Part shown: one piece after another, positions 6,569 through 12,867 of the stretch
Layout of the letters: each line of letters begins with the position of its first letter
How positions within the stretch are numbered: position 1 is the stretch's first letter
Assembly: GCA_000438015.1 (NCBI GenBank)
Contig: FR901623.1
Span: forward strand, 37,562 to 50,428
Origin: Coraliomargarita sp. CAG:312
Lineage (GTDB): Bacteria; Verrucomicrobiota; Verrucomicrobiia; Opitutales; Intestinicryptomonadaceae
Direction: 5' to 3'
Length of the DNA stretch: 12,867 nucleotides
Program-made: the position numbers and the translations under genes
The notes under the pieces: model-generated
What the model saw: only the letters and a program-made list of their open reading frames with translations
Told to the model about the DNA's origin: nothing
Databases searched by the model: none

Positions 6569-8926
6569 ATGAATACAAGATTTAATCCCCAAAAATTCTT
6601 AAAAATTACCCGTATTTTTGCATTCATTGGCGCAACAATCGCCTTGGCGCAAACGGCGCTCTCTGAACCAATAAAATTTTCCCCAACAGAAGATTTAACC
6701 ATTGGAATAAAGAATCCGGCTATTTCAGACGGAGGAAATATGCTGGAAGGCTCAACATCGTCCGATAAATGGAATAGATTCGTCACAATTGACGGACGAA
6801 AACTTTCCGCAGAAAAAAATTACACGGTTAAATTTTCCTACCTTCTGCCTCCCCAAAACGACTTTGTCGATAGATTCATATATCTGTGCGTCCGGAAAAA
6901 AGGAGATTCCTCCGGCGCGTCGGACTATGTCCATGAGCGCTTTTACGCATCTAGAGACTGGCAGGAGGCAGAAGTCGCGTTTTCAACGGACAAAGAGGTG
7001 GCTGAATATGAAATAAGGCTCGATGTCTTCGGAAAAACCGAGGTTAAAATAAAGGATTTATCAGTTGAGTCAACTAGTCCGTTTGTATTCCTCCCCATTG
7101 AAACAAACATAAACCCGCTAAAAAACGGATTAAAAAACCTCCCAACAGGCGCAAAAGAATTCGATGTAGACCTGCCTAAGCCCGAAAAGGAAATTGTTGT
7201 AAACGCCGAAGATTTCGGGGTAAATCCAGATGCCGAAGACTGCGCAACTAAGTTGAACGCAGCCCTTGAACACTGCAAAAAAATAGGGGCGTCAAAACTT
7301 GTCTTAAAAAAGGGTAGGTATAAAATCTTTGAGGAAAAAACTGTCCTAATGGAAGGATTTGCAGATTTTACCATCGAAGGCGGCGGAGCAACGTTAGTGT
7401 ACCGCAAGCGCAAAGCGAGGAATATGGAAGTGCGAAATTGCCGACGCATAGAAATCCGCAATTTAAATTTTGACTGGGACTGGGAAACGGATCCACTTGG
7501 CAGCCTTGTCGAAGTCGTCGGAATGTCCACAGAGTCTCCTGAGAGTTTTATAGATTTCAAGTTTTATGAATACGAAAAATTCCCGCAACGGCAAGTACGG
7601 GTCGCAAACCTTTCGTGCTGGGACGATAAATTAAAATGCGTCGGATACGAAGGCGGTAGCGGAATGGGTTTTGAATTTAGGCGCGGGCAAAATAAGCCTA
7701 AAACAAAGTGGATTTCCGACAATGTACTGCGCGTATACGCATCTCCGGGGAAAATCTCCGGGGTGAGAGTCGGCAACAAATACAGAATGCAGCACAACTA
7801 TTACGAAATGGGCGGGATTCTCCTCAGCAACAACACCCATACAACCCTGCGAAACGTAAATATTTTTTCATGCGCCGGGCAGGCAATAGTGTTCAACAAG
7901 GCGCAAAAATACACCTACTTAAAAAATGTTTCCGTAGATATGCCAGAAGGAATCCCGAGGCGACCGCTCAGTTCGACTGCAGACCATTTGATATTTTCCC
8001 AATCAGCTGGATTTGTTAAGCTTGAGGATTGCGATTTCGGATTTGGGTGCGACGATTGCATCAATATGCACGACAATTCACTGTTTATGTCGGCATACTC
8101 CGAAAAATCTTTGCGGACGAGAAACAACCGCAATGAAATTCTATACCGTCCGGGTGAAACTCTAGAACTGCGCTACGGAGACTTCTCGCCTACGGGCGTT
8201 GTGGCAAAAGTCGTGGCTGTGCGCGTTTTGGACGCAAAGAAAAAAATTTTAGAAGTCGAATTCGACAGAAAACTGCCTGAAGAAAAATTCGGAGGTTTTA
8301 TTCTTTTCAACACAAAATACGGAACGCGCAACGTCATAGTGCGCAACTGCTATTTCCATCAAAACCGAGCCCGCGGCGTATTGATACTCGCAAAGGACGT
8401 GACAATCGAAAACTGCCGTTTCTACCACAATGAAATGGGAGCAATCAAAATAGAAACTGGCTACACTTATACCAGCTGGTGCGAGGGATACGGCGTAAAG
8501 AATGTGCTTATTAGAAACAACACATTTGACACTTCCAATCCTCTCGGTGTAAAAAACGGCGGCAAGGAGCGCGATATTTACATATCCATTTACATGCGCA
8601 ACGACCCATCCAACAGCTTTACAGACTATCCAATAATTTCGGACATACTTTTTGAGGGAAATACTTTCAAAGACTCTTTCGGGCTAATCGCATACGCTGC
8701 AAACGCGAACAACCTCGCGTTTATAGGAAATACATTTTTAAACCCTACCCCGCGCAAAAACGCGCTTCCATACAGAGGATCCTTCCAATTTTTAAATTGC
8801 AGAAACGTATTACTGGCAGACAATGTATGGATCGATTCTCCTAATATATCCGATGTAGGGGTGTTCGTCAAACCGGGCGAAAAAAGCGAAATTTCTATTT
8901 CCAACAATAAAATAACCGTCAAATAG
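6569..8926 (+). CDS. secreted GH110-like beta-helix glycosidase, array copy 3
   Basis: 785 residues. A long basic N-region (MNTRFNPQKFLKITR) precedes the hydrophobic IFAFIGATIALAQTALS, with cleavage near 28 or 32. The N-terminal module (about 35-175) lacks the GFG opening of copies 1, 2 and 5. The linker is LPTGAKEF (191-198), and helix entry is IVVNAEDFGV (209-218). DWDWETDPLGS is at 302-312, RMQHNYYEM at 406-414, TADH with Asp472, and CDDCINMHD (494-502) with Asp495 and Asp496. Other blocks are RYGDFSP (535-541), NRARGVLI (599-606) and IETGYTY (628-634). Cys directly before the Asp pair is shared with copy 2, while many other positions (RMQHNYYEMGGI, GRYKIFEE, WDWETDPL) are shared with copy 4, its closest relative. 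The start is only 8 bases past the stop of copy 2 and has no Shine-Dalgarno site, so translation probably depends on coupling. No C-terminal sorting domain or anchor is present. Confidence 0.75.
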   Translation: MNTRFNPQKFLKITRIFAFIGATIALAQTALSEPIKFSPTEDLTIGIKNPAISDGGNMLEGSTSSDKWNRFVTIDGRKLSAEKNYTVKFSYLLPPQNDFVDRFIYLCVRKKGDSSGASDYVHERFYASRDWQEAEVAFSTDKEVAEYEIRLDVFGKTEVKIKDLSVESTSPFVFLPIETNINPLKNGLKNLPTGAKEFDVDLPKPEKEIVVNAEDFGVNPDAEDCATKLNAALEHCKKIGASKLVLKKGRYKIFEEKTVLMEGFADFTIEGGGATLVYRKRKARNMEVRNCRRIEIRNLNFDWDWETDPLGSLVEVVGMSTESPESFIDFKFYEYEKFPQRQVRVANLSCWDDKLKCVGYEGGSGMGFEFRRGQNKPKTKWISDNVLRVYASPGKISGVRVGNKYRMQHNYYEMGGILLSNNTHTTLRNVNIFSCAGQAIVFNKAQKYTYLKNVSVDMPEGIPRRPLSSTADHLIFSQSAGFVKLEDCDFGFGCDDCINMHDNSLFMSAYSEKSLRTRNNRNEILYRPGETLELRYGDFSPTGVVAKVVAVRVLDAKKKILEVEFDRKLPEEKFGGFILFNTKYGTRNVIVRNCYFHQNRARGVLILAKDVTIENCRFYHNEMGAIKIETGYTYTSWCEGYGVKNVLIRNNTFDTSNPLGVKNGGKERDIYISIYMRNDPSNSFTDYPIISDILFEGNTFKDSFGLIAYAANANNLAFIGNTFLNPTPRKNALPYRGSFQFLNCRNVLLADNVWIDSPNISDVGVFVKPGEKSEISISNNKITVK
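8333..8376 (+). repeat. 44-nt perfect direct repeat, unit in copy 3
   Basis: These 44 bases are identical to 10658-10701 in copy 4. They encode the coil V-I-V-R-N-C-Y-F-H-Q-N-R-A-R-G. The flanks diverge at once, including at third positions. Confidence 0.85.
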
Positions 8927-8938
8927 GCATAATTTTCC

Positions 8939-11254
8939 ATGATAAGAAATATACTGGCATCGCTGCTTTTATTAATACCGCTTGTTTCTGTGTCCATAGC
9001 TGGCCAATCTAGGCCGTTCAACCCGGATTCAGACGTAAATTACATCTCAAAGCACGCCACCCTAGACAAATCTGCCGCCACTATAAAATTTAAATCTGAA
9101 CGCGACGGATGGAACCATATGGCCTATCTTTTTAAAGGTTCGTTCAAGCCAAATTCAACATACACAGTTTTCTTCAACTACAGAAATCCGGACGTTCCGG
9201 ACCAAAACGCAATTCTTCAGTTCTATGCCCGCAATACTGCAAGCGAAATTCCACAAGCAGACTACGCTTCAAAAGACCTGCCTTTGAGAAACAACTGGAC
9301 GCGTGGGTTTATTTCTTTCTTTACCGACGCCAATGCCGACAAGTACGCGCTAGGAATATCGTCAAAATATCCAATGTCCTGTGAAATAAAAGACATTGTA
9401 TTGAAGAATGGATCTCCCGAAGACTTTGTACCTATAAAATCTGAATCCCCTATTGAAGTGGACAGGAATTCACTTCCAACAGGCGCCAAGGAATTTGAAG
9501 TTGAAATGCCCCGCCCCGAAAAAGAGTTGATTGTAAACGCCTCGGAATTCGGACTGGATGAATCCGCAGAAAATTGCGCTACAATCATAAATGCGGCGCT
9601 CGAGCACTGCAAAAAAATAGGCGCTTCCAAGCTCGTGCTTCCAAAGGGGCGTTATAAAATATTCGAAGAAACTCCAATTAAAATCAATGGGATGAAGGAT
9701 TTTGAATTCGATGGAGGAGGCTCGACTTTTGTCTATCGGAAGAGATACTCCGGCAACATGGCAATATCATACTGCGTCCGCACGAGAATCCGCAATTTCA
9801 ACATGGACTGGGATTGGGAAACAGATCCGCTGGCAAGTCTTGTCAGAGTTGTAAAAGTTGTCCCCGGCGAATATGTGGACTTTGAATTTTACCAATACAA
9901 AAACTTCCCGAACCGCAATGTTCGCGTATCGAACATATCAAGCTACGACAGGAAAGCAAAATCCGTTGGCATAGAAAACGGCGCGACCATATCATATGAA
10001 ATGAAACGCGGCCTTCATACTCCGCCCAAGACCGAGTGGCTTAACGGCAACACGCTGAGGGTCTTTAGCGTCCCCAATAAAACTCCTCTCGAAGCCGGCC
10101 AATATTACCGCATGCAGCACAACTATTACGAAATGGGCGGAATTGCCATGAACTCCAACAAACATTTGCGCATGGAGGATATAAATATATACTCGTGTTG
10201 CGGACAGGCAACGCATGTAAGAGGCACCCAGCAATATTGGCTGTTTAAAAACGTAAACATAGCTCCCCCCAAAGGCAAATCCCGCCGGCCGATTTCCGCA
10301 ACGGCAGACCACTGCATGATAGAAACTTCCGCCGGATATTTTAAAATGATAGACTGCGATATGGGATTCGGCGCGGACGACTGCATAAATATGCACGACA
10401 ATTCACTTTTCACCACAAAGGCGTCCGCAAACAGCGTGCGCACAAAAAGCGCCCGCAATTCGTACCTGTACAACAAGGGAGAAATTTTTGAATTTAGGGA
10501 GGACGATTACTCGCCAACCGGATTCACCGCAAAAGTCGCGGACGTAAAAGTGGTCGACAAGGAAAACGGCGTTAACGAAATTTTCTTCGACAAGGAAATC
10601 CCTAATCCGCAAAACAGCGGATTCATTCTGTTTAACTGGCGATACAACACAAGCAATGTCATAGTGCGCAACTGCTATTTCCATCAAAACCGAGCCCGCG
10701 GAATTTTAATCATCGCGCGCGACGTGACAATTGAGAACTGCCGTTTCTACCGCAATGAAATGGGCGCAATCAAAATAGAAACAGGATACACGTTCAAATC
10801 TTGGAGCGAAGGATTGGGCGTAAACAATGTCGTCGTGCGCAACTGCTCTTTCGACACATGCAACCCGCTCGGTGTGCGTAATGAGAATTTCGAGCGCGAC
10901 ATTTTTATGGGAGTTTATATGCGCACAGATCCCTCGCCGATTAGAACAAATTTCCCGATAATAGAAAACGTTCTATTTGAAAACAATAAATTCAAAGATA
11001 CATTTGGATTAGTGGCGTTTATATCTTCATGCCACAACGTTACGTTTTTAAACAATACGTTTGAAAATACGAAAGAGAGAAAAACACCCCGTCCGTATAG
11101 AGGATCTTTCTATCTGAGCCATACTAACAACGTAAAAATAATAAACAATAAATTTATGCTTTCAGACTTTGCGCCCAATCCCGGAATTTTTACCGATAAA
11201 GACTCCGTCAAGAACACGGTTGTTGCGGGCAATGAGATTGTCGAAAAAAAATAA
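8939..11254 (+). CDS. secreted GH110-like beta-helix glycosidase, array copy 4
   Basis: 771 residues, with a clean signal peptide (ILASLLLLIPLVSVSIA, cleavage near 21). The N-terminal module spans about 23-165. The linker is LPTGAKEF (179-186) and helix entry is LIVNASEFGL (197-206). DWDWETDPLAS is at 290-300 and RMQHNYYEM at 391-399. TADH carries Asp457, and ADDCINMHD (479-487) carries Asp480 and Asp481. NRARGILI is at 584-591 and IETGYTF at 613-619. The odd point is the second insert. Where copies 1 and 2 read R-H-G-D-Y-S-P, and copy 3 reads R-Y-G-D-F-S-P, this copy has R-E-D-D-Y-S-P (520-526). If that loop contributes to the substrate pocket, this paralogue may bind a different sugar. Copy 3 is its nearest relative: 61 of 76 residues are identical between 588-663 of copy 3 and 573-648 here. 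It starts 12 bases after copy 3 without a Shine-Dalgarno site. Confidence 0.75.
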   Translation: MIRNILASLLLLIPLVSVSIAGQSRPFNPDSDVNYISKHATLDKSAATIKFKSERDGWNHMAYLFKGSFKPNSTYTVFFNYRNPDVPDQNAILQFYARNTASEIPQADYASKDLPLRNNWTRGFISFFTDANADKYALGISSKYPMSCEIKDIVLKNGSPEDFVPIKSESPIEVDRNSLPTGAKEFEVEMPRPEKELIVNASEFGLDESAENCATIINAALEHCKKIGASKLVLPKGRYKIFEETPIKINGMKDFEFDGGGSTFVYRKRYSGNMAISYCVRTRIRNFNMDWDWETDPLASLVRVVKVVPGEYVDFEFYQYKNFPNRNVRVSNISSYDRKAKSVGIENGATISYEMKRGLHTPPKTEWLNGNTLRVFSVPNKTPLEAGQYYRMQHNYYEMGGIAMNSNKHLRMEDINIYSCCGQATHVRGTQQYWLFKNVNIAPPKGKSRRPISATADHCMIETSAGYFKMIDCDMGFGADDCINMHDNSLFTTKASANSVRTKSARNSYLYNKGEIFEFREDDYSPTGFTAKVADVKVVDKENGVNEIFFDKEIPNPQNSGFILFNWRYNTSNVIVRNCYFHQNRARGILIIARDVTIENCRFYRNEMGAIKIETGYTFKSWSEGLGVNNVVVRNCSFDTCNPLGVRNENFERDIFMGVYMRTDPSPIRTNFPIIENVLFENNKFKDTFGLVAFISSCHNVTFLNNTFENTKERKTPRPYRGSFYLSHTNNVKIINNKFMLSDFAPNPGIFTDKDSVKNTVVAGNEIVEKK
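10658..10701 (+). repeat. 44-nt perfect direct repeat, unit in copy 4
   Basis: Partner of 8333-8376 in copy 3, identical over 44 bases. Copy 1 shares a shorter 23-base stretch of it (from about 3574). Confidence 0.85.
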
Positions 11255-11272
11255 AATAAAATAAGGAAAGAA

Positions 11273-12867
11273 ATGAAACTCCCAATTAAAGATTTTGCAG
11301 CTTTCATATTTGCGGCACATTGCGCGTTGGCGCTATATGCAGACGAAGGAGACGTCGTTATGGACGGTTTTGGCGAAGGGACAAAATACACTCTCAGCGA
11401 GAATCTAGGCAAAATATCCGAAGACGGTTCAACCCTGGAAATAGACTGCAGCAAACACGGTGGAACGGAATTCAACCATATTCTGATAACACGGCGCGGA
11501 CTCCTAAAACCGGACACGTTCTACACTATAAAATTTAAAGTGCTAATTCCCGAGGAATCCGAATCAAAATATCTTCATACTTTCGTGCGCAACTCAGAAA
11601 ACTACGACCCCGCCACTGATCTTGGGCACTTAAACGCATCTTTTACATTCGGGAAATACGCTCCCAAAAAACTCGTTTTTAAGACCGGATCTGATGCGGA
11701 TAAATTTTCATATTTTATAACAACACACGGGAAAGCCGCCGCATCCATAAAGGATTTCTCAATTGTGGAAGGCAATGGAGAGGGATTTGTATCCATAGAC
11801 GAGAATCCTGAACCATACAAAATAAAGAGAAATAGGCTCCCCAAAGGAGCAAAAGAATTTAGCGTCGAACTTCCAAACAATCCAGACGGTGCCGTCCTGA
11901 AGGCTTCTGATTTCGGAATAAAAGCAGGCGAAAAAGATCTGGTTAAAAAGATAAACAATCTACTTGAACACTGCAAAAAAACCGGAGCTTCAAAGCTGGT
12001 TTTTGACAAGGGCGTCTACCATATAACAGAATCCGAAGCCATTCAGCTTGTGGATTTAAAAGATTTTGAATTCGACGGAGGAGGCTCGACTTTCGTCTAC
12101 GATAAAAACGGCGGAAATGTAAACATGTACATAAGATCTTGCGAGCGCATAAAGGTCGGAAATTTCAATTTCGATTGGGATTGGGAAAAAGATCCCCTGG
12201 CAAGCGTCGTCGAAGTAGTAGGAGTAAAAAACGACGCTGAAGAAGGATATGTTGATTATAAATTTGTAGAATATGATAAATTTCCGCGCAAAAACCTCCG
12301 CGTGGCAAACCTGTCGTGCTACGACCCAAAAACAAAATCAGTCGGGCACGAAGGCGGATTTGGAATAAGCTATGAATTCTTCGCGGGGCAGAACGTTCCC
12401 AAAGTCGAATGGCTGTCCGACAACGTCTTGCGCGTATATTCCGACTCGGGAAGAATAAGGCGCGTAAAGCCAGGATTAATGTTTAGAATGCAGCATTATT
12501 ATTATGACATGGGAGGCTTTGTACTGGATTCAAACCGCCACCTCACCCTAAAAGACGTAAACATCTGGTCTTGCAAAGGGCATGCTTTGGTTATAACTGG
12601 AACTCAGAAGTACACCCATTTTTACAATGTAAACATCGTGCGTCCGCCAAACTCTGAGCGAAGGGCAATAACCTGCACAGCCGACCACCTCCATATAGGA
12701 CGTTCGCAAGGATTTTTAAAACTTGAAAATTGCGAGTTTTCACTGGGAGCAGACGACTGCATAAATATGCACGACACATCAAACTTCTGCGTAAAAATCT
12801 CCGACACCGTTGTCCAAACAAAAAATTCCGACGCCTTCCCAATCGGGACCAAAGTGGAGTTCAGGCA
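11273..12867 (+). CDS. secreted GH110-like beta-helix glycosidase, array copy 5 (3' end beyond the window)
   Basis: 531 complete codons are present, and the reading frame is open to the right edge. The signal peptide is MKLPIKDFAAFIFAAHCALA with cleavage near 23 (ALYA, then D). The N-terminal module (about 25-175) opens with VVMDGFGEG, like copy 1. The linker is altered to LPKGAKEF (189-196) and helix entry to AVLKASDFGI (207-216). The HCKKTGASKL block replaces the usual HCKKIGASKL. DWDWEKDPLAS is at 301-311, RMQHYYYDM at 405-413, TADH with Asp471, and ADDCINMHD (493-501) with Asp494 and Asp495. The sequence ends in the second insert just as the R-H-G-D block begins. The core is most like copy 1 (both have N-I-V-R-P-P-N and A-I-T-C-T-A-D-H-L-H-I). 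This is the only array gene with a recognisable ribosome-binding site (AAGGAAAG, four bases or so before the ATG). It lies 18 bases after copy 4. The missing end is a window effect, not a truncation. Confidence 0.75.
   Translation, partial: MKLPIKDFAAFIFAAHCALALYADEGDVVMDGFGEGTKYTLSENLGKISEDGSTLEIDCSKHGGTEFNHILITRRGLLKPDTFYTIKFKVLIPEESESKYLHTFVRNSENYDPATDLGHLNASFTFGKYAPKKLVFKTGSDADKFSYFITTHGKAAASIKDFSIVEGNGEGFVSIDENPEPYKIKRNRLPKGAKEFSVELPNNPDGAVLKASDFGIKAGEKDLVKKINNLLEHCKKTGASKLVFDKGVYHITESEAIQLVDLKDFEFDGGGSTFVYDKNGGNVNMYIRSCERIKVGNFNFDWDWEKDPLASVVEVVGVKNDAEEGYVDYKFVEYDKFPRKNLRVANLSCYDPKTKSVGHEGGFGISYEFFAGQNVPKVEWLSDNVLRVYSDSGRIRRVKPGLMFRMQHYYYDMGGFVLDSNRHLTLKDVNIWSCKGHALVITGTQKYTHFYNVNIVRPPNSERRAITCTADHLHIGRSQGFLKLENCEFSLGADDCINMHDTSNFCVKISDTVVQTKNSDAFPIGTKVEFR

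Noticed and set aside
1794..12867. Pectate lyase or GH28 polygalacturonase identity for the array
   Set aside because: The entry block resembles these beta-helix families, but the order T-A-D-H, D-D-x-I-N-x-H, insert, N-R-A-R-G-(I/V)-L-I, I-E-T-G-Y fits GH110 better. I see none of the GH28 N-T-D / G-D-D-C / G-H-G / R-I-K set in order.
1..12867. CRISPR arrays, insertion sequences, tRNA genes or phage genes
   Set aside because: No short regularly spaced repeats, transposase motifs, terminal inverted repeats or tRNA cloverleaf elements were seen. The only large repeats are the paralogous genes.

Overview
The window is a piece of a bacterial chromosome with two parts that are transcribed away from each other. 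The left 1.6 kb holds three housekeeping genes on the minus strand: rpsT (ribosomal protein bS20), a DUF151/bifunctional-nuclease-domain gene, and a tRNA-dihydrouridine synthase whose 3' end lies off the left edge. The remaining 11 kb, on the plus strand, is a head-to-tail array of five large secreted proteins of one family. The first four are complete (771-793 codons) and the fifth runs off the right edge.

Each array protein has a signal peptide, then a variable N-terminal domain of about 160 residues that looks like a beta-sandwich carbohydrate-binding module, then a conserved linker (LPTGAKEF type), then a right-handed parallel beta-helix. The helix follows the layout I know from glycoside hydrolase family 110 (exo-alpha-galactosidases). 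Its early coils lead to a first inserted barrel-like segment. Next come the coils with a T/S-A-D-H motif and a D-D-C-I-N-M-H-D motif, then a second inserted segment, then an N-R-A-R-G-(I/V)-L-I coil and an I-E-T-G-Y coil. The Asp of the first motif and the Asp pair of the second are exactly 23 and 24 residues apart in all five proteins. I call the family GH110-like. The exact family and the substrate are inferences.

Gaps between array genes are 54, 8, 12 and 18 bases with no terminator-like structure, so they probably form one operon that continues rightward. The 203-base divergent region (1591-1793) between rpsT and the array holds a good sigma70-type promoter candidate in each direction. 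The array promoter has a perfect 14-bp palindrome across its -35 box, a plausible operator. The predicted transcript start is only about 8 bases before the first start codon, and most genes here lack a Shine-Dalgarno sequence.

The organism is an AT-leaning bacterium that makes little use of Shine-Dalgarno sites. Massive expansion of secreted beta-helix glycosidases, sigma70-like promoters rather than the Bacteroidota type, no T9SS C-terminal sorting domain and no SusC/D genes together suggest the Verrucomicrobiota/Lentisphaerota side of the PVC group. This is a soft guess made without any database search. A reasonable model is a glycan-specialist bacterium that secretes a set of related exo-glycosidases, each with its own N-terminal binding domain, to attack variants of an alpha-galactoside-bearing polymer.
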